A DNA stretch of 64,000 nt from Micromonospora sp. M71_S20 (GCF_003664255.1 NZ_RCCV01000003.1:434001-498000), one strand, 5' to 3'. Shown: positions 29,184 through 38,200, counted from the first letter of the stretch. Translations and numbers: made by a program. The notes: generated from the letters alone by a model not told the origin.

Positions 29184-29920
29184 GCCCGTACACCCTCCAC
29201 CGCTCCCGGATCGCCGTCCGCGACCCACCCCAGCACCGCCCGGTCACCCACCACGTCGCGCACCTCGAACCGCGCGAAGAGCTCCTCCGCGTACCACCCT
29301 TCGGTGGGGGTCCGCATGATCGCCGCCCGGTGCTCCGGGTGACGGTACGCGAACGCCACGAGGTCCGTCGGCTCGCGCCACACGCTCACCGTGCCCTGCC
29401 AGCCCAGCGGGGCCTCGCCGACGCCGAAGCGGGCCAGCAGGCCGGGTGCGGCGTGCAGCGCGGCGGCCACCGGGGGGATCGCCCGCCAGAAGGTGGCCGC
29501 CCGCCGTGGCCGCAGCCGGGCCCGGGTCAGCGCCAGCACCGGGCCGGTGACCCGGCCGCCGGGCGGCTCCCCGAACGGCCGGCGCCCCGACCACTCGCCC
29601 CGGCTGCTCAGCGGGCGCAGGTCGACCCGGACGGACGCGCGGGCGATCCGCGCCCAGGCCCGCCCCACCGGCGAGCCGTCGAAGCCGGCCGCGGCGGCGG
29701 GGGAGTCCCACACGGTCAGCGCCGCCCACCGGGTGAGGTCGGCGTCGCCCGGCCCGAAGCCGGTGCCGGTCCCGGTGCCGAGCAGCTTGCCGAACCGCAC
29801 GCCGGGCACGGCGCGCAGCCGGCGGGGGTCGACCGCCATCCGGGTCAACGCCCGGGGCAGCGCGGCGCGGGAGGTGCGCCACACGTGCAGCGTGACCAGC
29901 TCCGGGACGTCGGTCCCCAT
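29180..29920 (-). CDS. crtA: Spheroidene monooxygenase-like protein (CrtA)
   Basis: A 246-residue protein resembling the CrtA family, which inserts oxygen at C-2 of acyclic carotenoids. Recognisable are the N-terminal block LHVWRTSRAALPRALTRMA, the central FGPGDADLTRWAALTVWD, and WQGTVSVWREPTDLVAFAY with HRAAIMRTPTEGWYAEELFARF near the end. It is first in the operon. ATG 29920 is the last base triplet of a repeated 33-bp element; in-frame codons upstream within that element (VSERSERT) are probably not translated. Confidence 0.82.
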   Translation of the reverse strand: MGTDVPELVTLHVWRTSRAALPRALTRMAVDPRRLRAVPGVRFGKLLGTGTGTGFGPGDADLTRWAALTVWDSPAAAAGFDGSPVGRAWARIARASVRVDLRPLSSRGEWSGRRPFGEPPGGRVTGPVLALTRARLRPRRAATFWRAIPPVAAALHAAPGLLARFGVGEAPLGWQGTVSVWREPTDLVAFAYRHPEHRAAIMRTPTEGWYAEELFARFEVRDVVGDRAVLGWVADGDPGAVEGVRA

Positions 29921-30030
29921 GGTTCGCTCGCTCCGCTCGCTCACGCCACCGCCTCGCTCCGCTCGACGGCGGCGCGAGGCGCCACGCTGCTGAGCCTCAT
30001 GGTTCGCTCGCTCCGCTCGCTCACGCCACC
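29918..30030. repeat. Duplicated 33-bp gene-junction element
   Basis: 29918-29950 and 29998-30030 are identical, 80 nt apart. On the minus strand each reads GGTGGCGTGAGCGAGCGGAG...ACCATG. The upstream copy contains the TGA of the YbaK gene; the downstream copy ends in the ATG of crtA. Between them, the ATG of the first copy opens a 19-codon frame (MRLSSVAPRAAVERSEAVA) whose TGA lies in the second copy. Confidence 0.9.
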
Positions 30031-30509
30031 CCGGTCGGGACGCCGCCGGTGACCCGCAGCAGCTCCGGGTACGTGGTGGGGAAGACCGCCCGCGGCACGC
30101 CGCCGGCCGCCCAGATCTCGTCGTACGACTCCAGGGCGGTGTCGACCAGGGTGCGCAGCGGGCGGGGGTGGCCGACCGGGGCGACCCCGCCGATCACCTG
30201 CCCGGTGTGCGTGCGGACGAACTCGGGGGTGGCCCGGCGCAGCCGGCCGACCCCGATGGACGCGGCCAGGCCGGCGGCGTCCACCCGGTGCGCGCCGGAG
30301 GTGAGCACCAGCAGCGGCGCGCCGTCCGCCTCGAAGACGAGCGAGTTGGCGATCTGGCCGACCGCGACGCCGAGCGCCTCGGCGGCGGCAGCGGCGGTGT
30401 GGACCGCGTCGGGCAGCAGGCGGACGAGGCTCGCGGCGCCGGACCCGTCCCGGGCGCCCGCGGCGTCGAGCACGTCCTGCACCGCCCGCACGTTCGGGTG
30501 TGGCTGCAT
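30021..30509 (-). CDS. YbaK/EbsC-family aminoacyl-tRNA deacylase
   Basis: A 162-residue protein of the YbaK/ProX editing family, which hydrolyses mischarged tRNAs (for example Cys-tRNAPro). Blocks: TAAAAAEALGVAVGQIANSL, the conserved Lys-site region is replaced by VFEADGAPLLVLTSG, then IGGVAPVGHP and the terminal YDEIWAAGG ... VFPTTYPELL. ATG 30509 has GGGAAG about 10 nt upstream; ATG 30518 is an alternative. Its stop lies in the 33-bp junction repeat, upstream of crtA. Confidence 0.85.
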   Translation of the reverse strand: MQPHPNVRAVQDVLDAAGARDGSGAASLVRLLPDAVHTAAAAAEALGVAVGQIANSLVFEADGAPLLVLTSGAHRVDAAGLAASIGVGRLRRATPEFVRTHTGQVIGGVAPVGHPRPLRTLVDTALESYDEIWAAGGVPRAVFPTTYPELLRVTGGVPTGVA

Positions 30510-30543
30510 GTCGACCATTCTTCCCGGTACGCCGGTCGGCGGC

Positions 30544-31566
30544 TCAGTCGGCCGTGCCGGGCCCCGACCGGGCGGTGCGGTGCGCCGTCCGGCCGGCTCC
30601 GGGCGGGACGGTGACGGCGTCCGGGGCGGGCGGCGCGGCGGTCCGGGCCGGGGCGACCCGGGCCGTCTCGGCCAGCGCGACGCCGACCAGCACCAGGAGC
30701 CCGCCGGTGAGCTGGGCGGTGTTGAGCGCTTCACCGGGGCCGAGCACGACCCAGGCGACCGCCGAGGCGAGCACCGGCTCGGCCATGCCGATGATCCCGA
30801 CGCTGGTCGCGGGGAGGTGCCGCATCGCCCCGGCCACCAGCAGGTACGGCGCGATCGAGCCGAGCACCACCGTGTACGCGCAGAGCAGCGCCACGGGCAC
30901 GCCACCCTCGGTGTCGGCGGCCAGCGGCTCCCAGCCGCCGGTGCCGACGGTGACCGCGCGGGTGAGCAGGCCCGCCACGGCGGCGGCGCCGAACGCCCAG
31001 GTGCACAGCGACAAGGTGTCCCGACACGCCGTGCCGTGGGCGCCGAGCACGTAGTACACGGCGAGGAAGACCGCGGCGCCGAAACCGGCGAGCACGCCGA
31101 GGCCGTCCAGCTTCAGCTCGCCCCACACCTCGGCCACGCAGCCGAGGCCGACCAGGCTCAACGCCAGGCCGGCCCAGAGCCGCGGGCGTACCCGGTTGCG
31201 CTGGCCGAACCGGGCCCAGAGGGCGACCAGCAGCGGGGCGGTGTACTCGAACAGCAGCCCGATCCCGACCGGCAGCCGGGAGATGGCGACGAAGTAGAGC
31301 ATCGGTACGGCGAAGAACCCGGCCAGCCCGTACCCGATCAGCAGCGGCAGCTGGCCGGGGGTGGCCCGGAGCCGGCGGGCCCCCGGACGCAGCAGCACGC
31401 TCAGGGCCAGCAGCCCGGTGACGGCCCCGGCGGCGCGCAGCAGGGTGAGCTGTGGGGCGTCCAGGCCGGCGCGGAGCACCAGCTTGGAGACGGTGCCGTT
31501 GACGGCGAAGAGCCCGGCCGAGGCGAGCACCATGGCGACCCCGAGGACGGGGCGGGGGGTTGTCAC
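30544..31566 (-). CDS. EamA/DMT-superfamily transporter
   Basis: A 340-residue membrane protein with ten predicted helices in two EamA repeats (first: ASAGLFAVNGTVSKLVLRAG; second: AVFLAVYYVLGAHGT ... GSIAPYLLVAGAMRHLPATS). The RhtA/YdcZ-like group exports amino acids or metabolites. The C-terminal 45 residues are a Pro/Ala-rich cytoplasmic tail. GTG 31566. It reads away from the SOS-type promoter of the mutasome operon. Substrate unknown. Confidence 0.85.
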   Translation of the reverse strand: MTTPRPVLGVAMVLASAGLFAVNGTVSKLVLRAGLDAPQLTLLRAAGAVTGLLALSVLLRPGARRLRATPGQLPLLIGYGLAGFFAVPMLYFVAISRLPVGIGLLFEYTAPLLVALWARFGQRNRVRPRLWAGLALSLVGLGCVAEVWGELKLDGLGVLAGFGAAVFLAVYYVLGAHGTACRDTLSLCTWAFGAAAVAGLLTRAVTVGTGGWEPLAADTEGGVPVALLCAYTVVLGSIAPYLLVAGAMRHLPATSVGIIGMAEPVLASAVAWVVLGPGEALNTAQLTGGLLVLVGVALAETARVAPARTAAPPAPDAVTVPPGAGRTAHRTARSGPGTAD

Positions 31567-31674
31567 GAGCGGAGGCTACTGCCGTGGTCCATTGCCGGCG
31601 CCCACCACGGCCGCGGCGACGGGCGCCGGGGCCGGCACCTGCCGGGACGTCGACCGACGCCCGCGCGCCACACG

Positions 31675-31752
31675 TTGCGTTTTCGTCGGTGGGAGGGTGT
31701 ACTGTCAGCAGCAGTTAGAACGAGTGTTCGATTGCCTCGAACGCCCGTTCCA
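31675..31752 (+). promoter_or_regulatory. SOS promoter with two LexA boxes
   Basis: TTGCGT (31675-31680) and TACTGT (31700-31705) form a promoter with a 19-nt spacer. Box 1 at 31716-31731 is TAGAAC-GAGT-GTTCGA; box 2 at 31737-31752 is TCGAAC-GCCC-GTTCCA. Both fit the actinobacterial LexA consensus TCGAAC-N4-GTTCGA with one or two changes. They sit next to the start site, so LexA would block initiation until DNA damage. Confidence 0.85.
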
Positions 31753-31856
31753 ACAGACCCGGGGCGGTGTTTCGCGGCGCGGCTCCGGGCGGTGCGGCTC
31801 CGCGGGCCGCACCTGGGTCCCGGGCAGTCGCGAGTCCGGGCCCGTCAGGCAGGAGC

Positions 31857-31951
31857 GTCGCCCGCCGCCCACGACCCCCGGGCGGCGGGCGACGAACCCG
31901 CCGGTAACGCCGGCCGGGTGTGGTGTGGGGAAGCGTCCACACCCGGCCGGC
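31857..31951 (+). ncRNA. Two strong hairpins in the mutasome 5' leader
   Basis: Hairpin 1: GTCGCCCGCCGCCC (31857-31870) with GGGCGGCGGGCGAC (31880-31893), 14 perfect pairs, 9-nt loop. Hairpin 2: GCCGGCCGGGTGTGG (31909-31923) with CCACACCCGGCCGGC (31937-31951), 15 perfect pairs, 13-nt loop. They lie well inside the transcribed leader. Possible roles are attenuation or RNA stabilisation; not shown. Confidence 0.6.
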
Positions 31952-32055
31952 CACCCACCGGTGCGTCTTCCTCCGCACCACTCGACCCGGCGTCCCGCCG
32001 GCGGCCCAGGGCCGTCTCCGGGGCGGCGCCTCGGCCACGTGGAGGAGACAGTCCC

Positions 32056-32505
32056 ATGCCGACCAACCCGGCTCAGGCACCGACGGTGCCGGCGCACGTG
32101 CTGCCGCACCGCACCCCCGCCCAGCTTCTCGCGGTGGCCCGGCGCGGGCTGGCCGAGGCCGCCCAGACCCGTCCCGACGGCCTCCGTTACGCCGCCGCCC
32201 ACCTGGCCGCGCTCCGGGCGGCCGCGGCGGTGCTCGCCGCCCGGGCGCGTCCCGCCCCCGCCCGACGCCACCGGGTCACCAGCGTCTGGGTCCTGCTCTC
32301 CGGTGTCGCCCCCGAGCTCGACGAGTGGGCCCGGTTCTTCGCCCTCGGCGCCGGCAAGCGGGCTGCCGCCGAGGCCGGCATCCCACGGGTCGTGACCGCC
32401 CGGGAGGCCGACGACCTGCTGCGCTCCGCCGAGCAGTTCGTCACGGTCGTGGAGGCCGCGCTCGGCGTGGCCCACCAACCGGCGCTCGACGGCCTCGCGG
32501 CCTGA
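32056..32505 (+). CDS. SAV_6107-family HEPN domain protein
   Basis: A 149-residue all-helical protein of the SAV_6107 type, with PHRTPAQLLAVARRGLAEAA, the Ala/Arg-rich LAALRAAAAVLAARARP and VWVLLSGVAPELDEWARFFA followed by GKRAAAEAGI. HEPN proteins are often RNases or nucleotide-binding helpers. In actinobacteria this one commonly precedes the mutasome genes. Here it is first behind the LexA-controlled leader, so it should be damage-induced. An 11-bp inverted repeat (32507-32517/32540-32550) lies in the 93-nt gap before imuA'. Confidence 0.82.
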   Translation: MPTNPAQAPTVPAHVLPHRTPAQLLAVARRGLAEAAQTRPDGLRYAAAHLAALRAAAAVLAARARPAPARRHRVTSVWVLLSGVAPELDEWARFFALGAGKRAAAEAGIPRVVTAREADDLLRSAEQFVTVVEAALGVAHQPALDGLAA

Positions 32506-32598
32506 CCCGGGCACCGGGCACCCGGCCGTCCGGCGGCGACCGGTGCCCGGCGCGCCACGCGCACGTCTGATCCGACAGCACGACGGGGGGTAGGTCCG

Positions 32599-33399
32599 AT
32601 GGCGGGCCGGATGGTGGTCGGTTCCGCCGCACTGGCCGGTCTGGTGCGCCCGGCGAGCGCGCCGGACCCGGCGGCTGGTCACCGACTGTTGCCGGTGGCC
32701 CCCGAGCTGACCGGGCTGCTGCCCAACCGGGGGTTGCGACGGGGCAGCACGATCGCGGTCGCCACCGGCCAGCCCCGGCGCAGCGGCGGCACCTCGCTGG
32801 TCCTGGCGCTGCTCGCCGAGGCGTCCCGGGCCGGCTCGTGGTGTGCCGTGGTCGGGGTCCCGACGTTCGGGGCGGGCGCCGCCGCCGAGTTGGGCATCTC
32901 CCTGGACCGGCTCGCCCTGGTGCCCCACCCGGGCCCGGAGTGGGCCACCGTCATCGCCGCGCTGATCGACGGGGTGGACGTCGTGGTCACCGCCGTGCCG
33001 ACGGCGGTCTCCGCCTCGGTCGCCAACCGGCTGGCCGCCCGGGCCCGGCAGCGCGGCAGCGTCCTCGTCCCGTACGGGCGGTGGGACGGCGCGGACGTGA
33101 CCCTCCAGGTGGTCCGGGGCGCCTGGGAGGGGCTCGGGCAGGGGCGGGGCCGGCTGCGTCGCCGCGAGGTCACCGTCTCCGCGCGGGGCCGCGGGGCCGC
33201 CGCCCGCCCCAAGGAGATCAAGGTCTGGCTGCCCGGGGACGGGCTCACCCGGGTCATTCCCCGCTCCGCTCCCGCCGCCGCCGTCTCCGCCACCGGCCGG
33301 TCGACCGCCGGCCGGCTCCGCCAGGTCGGCCCGGCCGTCGCCTCCGCGCCCACCGGCCCGTCGCGTCGTGCCGCGCTCACCCTGGTCGGTCCGACGTGA
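32599..33399 (+). CDS. ImuA'-like mutasome protein
   Basis: A 266-residue RecA-like protein without a proper Walker A: the corresponding region reads GSTIAVATGQPRRSGGTSLV. In mycobacteria ImuA' interacts with ImuB and is needed for DNA-damage-induced mutagenesis. The basic C-terminal third (about 185-266) fits an interaction tail. ATG 32599; the stop overlaps a short near-repeat (CCGACGTGACCGCCGCGC) that recurs at the imuB start 31 nt later. Confidence 0.85.
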   Translation: MAGRMVVGSAALAGLVRPASAPDPAAGHRLLPVAPELTGLLPNRGLRRGSTIAVATGQPRRSGGTSLVLALLAEASRAGSWCAVVGVPTFGAGAAAELGISLDRLALVPHPGPEWATVIAALIDGVDVVVTAVPTAVSASVANRLAARARQRGSVLVPYGRWDGADVTLQVVRGAWEGLGQGRGRLRRREVTVSARGRGAAARPKEIKVWLPGDGLTRVIPRSAPAAAVSATGRSTAGRLRQVGPAVASAPTGPSRRAALTLVGPT

Positions 33400-33424
33400 C
33401 CGCCGCGCTCGCCCTGGACCCGAC

Positions 33425-34987
33425 GTGACCGCCGCGCCCGTGCGGACCCTGCTGCTCTGGTGCCCGGACTGGCCGGTGCTCGCCGCGGAGATCGTCGACG
33501 GGGTGCCGGCCACCGACCCGGTCGCCGTGCTGCACGCCAACCGGGTGGTCGCCTGCTCCGAGCGGGCCCGCGCCGAGGGGGTGCGTCGAGGGCTGCGCAG
33601 ACGGGAGGCCCAGGGCCGGTGCCCGCAGCTCACCGCCGTCGAGTACGACCCCGGGCGGGACGCCCGGGCGTTCGAACCGGTGGTCGCCGCCGTCGAGGAA
33701 CTGGTCGCCGGCGTCGAGGTGGTACGCCCTGGCGCGTGCGCGGTGGCGGCCCGTGGGCCGAGCCGCTACCTCGGGGGCGAGGAGGCGGCCGCCGAGCGGA
33801 TCGTCGAGCACGTCGCCCAGGCCTGCGCGGTGGAGAGCCAGGTCGGCATCGCTGACGGGGTGTTCGCCGCCGGGCTGGCCGCCCGTGACGGACGGGTCGT
33901 TCCGCCCGGCGGGACGCCGGAGTTCCTCGCCGACCTGCCGGTCGAGGCGCTCGGCCGCCCGGCCCTGGCCGACCTGCTGCGCCGGCTCGGCGTACGCACC
34001 CTGGGCGACTTCGCCGCGCTGCCCGCCGGCGACGTGCTGGCCCGGTTCGGCTTCGACGGTGCGCTGGCCCACCGGTTGGCGGCCGGGCGGGACCACCGTC
34101 AGCTCGCGGTCCGGCGACCCCCGGTCGACCTCGCGGTCACCGCCGACCACGACGAGCCGCTCGACCGGGTCGACGCGGCGGCCTTCGCCGCCCGGGCGCT
34201 GGCCGAACGGCTGCACGACCGGCTCGCCGCGCACGGGCTGGCCTGCACCCGTCTCGGCATCGAGGCGGTCACCGCGCACGGCCAGGAACTGCACCGGGTC
34301 TGGCGGCACGACGGGCTGCTCACCGCCGCGGCCATCGCCGACCGGGTGCGCTGGCAGCTCGACGGCTGGCTGTCCGGCAGCACCGGCCGGGCCGGCACCC
34401 GCCCGACCCGCCCGACGGCGGGCATCATCCGGCTGCGGCTGGTCCCGGACGGGGTGGTCGCGCAAGCCGGCCTGCAACCCGGCCTGTGGGGGGAGACCGG
34501 CGAGGAGCGGGAGCGGGCGCACCGGGCGTTGAGCCGGGTGCAGGGCATCCTCGGTCCCGAGGCGGTGGTCACCGCGGTGCTCGGTGGCGGGCGCTCGCCG
34601 GCGGACCAGGTGCGCCTGGTGCCGTGGGGCGACGAACGCCTGCCGGCCTGGCCCGTCCCGCCGCCGTGGCCGGGCCGACTGCCGCCACCCGCGCCGGCCG
34701 TGGTGCTGCCCGACCCGCTCGCCGCGGTCGTGCACGACGCCGCCGGCGAGCCGGTCGAGGTCAGCGCGCGACTCCAGGTCAGCGCCGAGCCGGCCCGACT
34801 GACCGTGGGCGCCGCCCGGCCGGTCGAGATCGTCGGCTGGGCGGGTCCGTGGCCGGTCGACGAGCGCTGGTGGGCACCGGCCGAGGCCCGCCGCCGGGCC
34901 CGGTTCCAGGTCTGTCTGGCCGACGGTACGGCCCTGCTGCTCGCCGTCGAGGCCGGGCGGTGGCTGGTGGAGGCGATCTATGACTGA
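33425..34987 (+). CDS. imuB: ImuB, Y-family polymerase-like mutasome hub lacking catalytic residues
   Basis: A 520-residue Y-family relative. The N-terminus reads LLWCPDWPVLAAEI where active DinB has VDMDAFFASVE, so the metal-binding acids are not kept; ImuB is known as a non-catalytic scaffold linking DnaE2 to the beta clamp. The palm/finger region (CSERARAEGVRRGLRRREAQ) and a helix-hairpin-helix (LGVRTLGDFAALPAGDVLARFG) are present. GTG 33425 is used. The C-terminus ends YD, overlapping a 100-codon bridging frame. Confidence 0.9.
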   Translation: MTAAPVRTLLLWCPDWPVLAAEIVDGVPATDPVAVLHANRVVACSERARAEGVRRGLRRREAQGRCPQLTAVEYDPGRDARAFEPVVAAVEELVAGVEVVRPGACAVAARGPSRYLGGEEAAAERIVEHVAQACAVESQVGIADGVFAAGLAARDGRVVPPGGTPEFLADLPVEALGRPALADLLRRLGVRTLGDFAALPAGDVLARFGFDGALAHRLAAGRDHRQLAVRRPPVDLAVTADHDEPLDRVDAAAFAARALAERLHDRLAAHGLACTRLGIEAVTAHGQELHRVWRHDGLLTAAAIADRVRWQLDGWLSGSTGRAGTRPTRPTAGIIRLRLVPDGVVAQAGLQPGLWGETGEERERAHRALSRVQGILGPEAVVTAVLGGGRSPADQVRLVPWGDERLPAWPVPPPWPGRLPPPAPAVVLPDPLAAVVHDAAGEPVEVSARLQVSAEPARLTVGAARPVEIVGWAGPWPVDERWWAPAEARRRARFQVCLADGTALLLAVEAGRWLVEAIYD

Positions 34988-35282
34988 GCGCCCGCCCACG
35001 GTCACCGACCGACACCCGCCCCGCCCCCGCCGCCCCGCGCGACCCGACGCCCTGCCGGTGCGTCGGCTCGCGCGGGGTGAAGCTGTGCCGGCGTGCCGGT
35101 CCGGTCGGTCCGGTGCGCTGCCGGCGCGTCGGCTCGGGCGGGATGAAGCCTTTCCGACGCTGTCGAGCTGCCCCGTTGACAGGACCGCCGGACGCTGGCT
35201 TTCGGATCTTGGAGAGTTTCGGCCCCTCCAGGGGCCGAAACTCCCCAAGATCTCTCCGGCTGCTGGCACGGAGGGGCTCTGA
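34980..35282 (+). CDS. Possible 100-aa bridging frame between imuB and dnaE2
   Basis: An open frame that starts at an ATG overlapping the imuB stop (ATGACTGA) and ends in TGATG, overlapping the dnaE2 start by one base. The predicted product is Arg/Pro-rich with two imperfect 13-residue repeats (ALPVRRLARGEAV, ALPARRLGRDEAF) and a tail encoded by a palindrome. No family is recognised and it may be non-coding. Its exact fit suggests translation could run on from imuB to dnaE2. Confidence 0.3.
   Translation: MTERPPTVTDRHPPRPRRPARPDALPVRRLARGEAVPACRSGRSGALPARRLGRDEAFPTLSSCPVDRTAGRWLSDLGEFRPLQGPKLPKISPAAGTEGL
35206..35251. repeat. 21-bp near-perfect palindrome in the imuB-dnaE2 gap
   Basis: ATCTTGG-A-GAGTTTCGGCCCC (35206-35226) pairs with GGGGCCGAAACTC-C-CCAAGAT (35231-35251), one mismatch, loop TCCA. 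There is no T-run. Its make-up resembles a dispersed REP-type palindrome rather than an operon-specific terminator. Confidence 0.8.
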
Positions 35283-38200
35283 TGAGCTTCCACAACCCGA
35301 AGCTGCCCTGGTCGGAGTTGGAGCGCGTGCTCTCCGGCCGGGAGTCCGGCACCGGCCGGTCGGGTGCGGGTCGGTCGGGTGTGGGCCGAGTGGGTGCGGG
35401 CGGGCCGGGGGAGGGGCGGGCCGGCGGGGAGGGCGGTCGGGTGCGCGACCAGCGGCACCTGCACGTGGTCGACCCGTTGGCCGTGGACGCCGACGGCGGC
35501 GACTCTCCCGCCTGGAGCCGCAGGCGGGAGCAGTACCAGCCGCCCGAGGTGGCCCGCCCCGACGATGCGGTGCCGTACGCCGAGCTGCACGCGCACACCA
35601 ACTTCAGCTTCCTCGACGGCGCCAGCCACCCGGAGGAACTGGCCGAGGAGGCGGCCCGGCTGGGCCTCACCGCGCTCGCCGTCACCGACCACGACGGCTT
35701 CTACGGGGTGGTGCGCTTCGCCGAGGCGGCCCGCGCGCTGCACCTGCCGACGATCTTCGGCGCCGAGCTCTCCCTGGACCTGCCCGGCCCGCAGAACGGT
35801 GAGCCCGACCCGCTCGGGCGGCACCTGCTGCTGCTCGCCCACGGCCACGAGGGGTACGCCCGGCTGGCCTCGATGATCGCCCGCGCCCAGCTGCGCGGCG
35901 GGGAGAAGGGCCGCCCGGTCTACGGCGGGCTGGAGGAGATCGCCGCGCAGCTACGCGACCACGTGCTGGTGCTCACCGGCTGCCGCAAGGGGCACGTGCC
36001 GTCGGCACTGCTCACCGAGGGGGTGGACGCGGCGGCTCGCGAGCTGGACCGGCTGACCGCCCTGTTCGGCGCGGAGACGGTGGCGGTGGAGCTGACCGAC
36101 CACGGGCACCCGGTGGACGCCGACCGTAACGACGCGCTCGCCGAGCTGGCGGCGACGGCCGGGCTGCCCACGGTGGCCACCAACAACGTGCACTACGCCA
36201 CCCCGGGCCGCCGTCGGCTGGCCACCACCGTGGCCGCCGTACGGGCCCGGCGCAGCCTGGACGAGATCGACGGCTGGCTGCCCGCCGCCGGCACCGCCCA
36301 CCTGCGCGGCGGCGCCGAGATGGCGGCCCGGTTCGCCGCGTACCCCGGCGCGGTGGCCCGGGCCGCCGAGTTCGGCGCCGAGCTGGCCTTCGACCTCCAG
36401 CTCGTCGCGCCGCGGCTGCCGGCGTACCCGGTGCCGCCCGGGCACACCGAGATGAGCTGGCTGCGCCACCTGACCCACGCCGGCGCCCGCGAGCGCTACG
36501 GCCCGCCCGAGGCGCACCCGAGGGCGTACGCGCAGCTCGAACACGAGCTGAACATGATCGAGGAGCTGGGCTTCCCCGGCTACTTCCTGGTGGTCTACGA
36601 CATCGTCACGTTCTGCCGTGAGCAGGACATCTACTGCCAGGGTCGGGGCTCGGCGGCCAACTCGGCGGTCTGCTACGCGCTGCGGATCACCAACGTGGAC
36701 GCCGTCCGGCACCGGCTGCTCTTCGAGCGTTTCCTCGCCCCGGAACGCGACGGCCCGCCGGACATCGACGTCGACATCGAGTCCGACCGCCGGGAGGAGG
36801 TGATCCAGCACGTCTACGCCCGCTACGGCCGGGAGCACACCGCGCAGGTCGCCAACGTCATCTCCTATCGGCCCCGCTCGGCGGTGCGCGACGTGGCCAA
36901 GGCGTTCGGGTTCTCGCCCGGCCAGCAGGACGCCTGGAGCAAGCAGATCGACCGCTGGGGCTCCGTGGCGTCCGTCGACGTGGCGGACATCCCCGAGCAG
37001 GTGGTCGCGTACGCCAACGAGTTGCAGACGTTCCCCCGGCACCTGGGCATCCACTCCGGCGGCATGGTGATCTGCGACCGGCCGGTGATCGAGGTGTGCC
37101 CGGTGGAGTGGGGGCGGATGCCGGGCCGCAGCGTGCTCCAGTGGGACAAGGACGACTGCGCCGCCGTCGGCCTGGTCAAGTTCGACCTGCTCGGGCTCGG
37201 CATGCTCTCCGCGCTGCACTACGGCTACGACATGATCGGGATGAGCCTGGACCTCGGCGACATGACGCTGGACGACCCCGAGGTCTACGACATGCTCTGC
37301 CGGGCCGACTCGGTCGGGGTGTTCCAGGTGGAGAGCCGCGCCCAGATGGCCACCCTGCCCCGGCTGAAGCCCCGCGAGTTCTACGACCTGGTGGTCGAGG
37401 TGGCGCTGATCCGGCCCGGCCCGATCCAGGGCGGCTCGGTGCACCCGTACATCCGGCGCAAGAACGGCCAGGAGCCGGTGACCTACCCGCACCCGCTGAT
37501 GCGCAACGCGCTGGAGAAGACCCTCGGCGTGCCGCTGTTCCAGGAGCAGCTGATGCAGCTCGCCATCGACCTGGCCGGCTTCGACGCGGCGGGGGCCGAC
37601 CAGCTGCGCCGGGCGATGGGCGCGAAGCGTTCCGCCGAGCGGATGGCCCGCATCGCCGACCGGCTCTACGCGGGGATGGCCGCGCGGGGCATCACCGGCG
37701 AACTGGCCGACGACGTCTACCGCAAGCTCTCCGCGTTCGCCAGCTACGGCTTCCCGGAGAGCCACGCGATGAGCTTCGCCTACCTGGTCTACGCCAGCTC
37801 CTGGCTCAAGCGCTACCACCCGGGTCCGTTCCTGGCCGCGCTGCTCAACGCCCAGCCGATGGGCTTCTACTCGCCGCAGACGCTTGTCGACGACGCCCGC
37901 CGGCACGGGGTGGAGGTGCGCCGGCCGGACATCAACGCCAGCGGCGCCCTGGCGGTGCTGGAGTCCACCCCGCAGACCCGGTGGGGCAGCGCGCCGGGGG
38001 AGCCGCCGCACGCCTGGGGGTTGAACGGGCCCGCCGTCCGGCTCGGGCTCTCCGGCGTGCGTACCCTCGGCGACGGGGTGGCCGAGCGGATCGAGGCGGA
38101 GCGGGTGGCGCGCGGGCCGTACCGCGACATGCCGGACCTGGCCCGGCGCGTGGGTCTCACCGCCGCGCAGCTGGAGGCGCTGGCCACCGCGGACGCCTTC

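Larger units (their letters stand above)
31567..32055 (+). other. Upstream region and 5' leader of the mutasome operon
   Basis: 489 nt without a gene. It holds a promoter with two LexA-type boxes (31675-31752) and then about 300 nt of untranslated leader with two strong hairpins (31857-31951), ending with RBS GGAGGAGA (32041-32048) before the HEPN-protein start. Confidence 0.7.

Noticed and set aside
29921..29944. Upstream start giving CrtA the N-terminus VSERSERT
   Set aside because: These codons belong to the repeated 33-bp element and do not resemble the family N-terminus; ATG 29920 is preferred.
35206..35251. Operon-ending terminator between imuB and dnaE2
   Set aside because: No T-run, and the bridging frame and mutasome logic argue for co-transcription; read as a palindromic repeat instead, though partial termination is not excluded.
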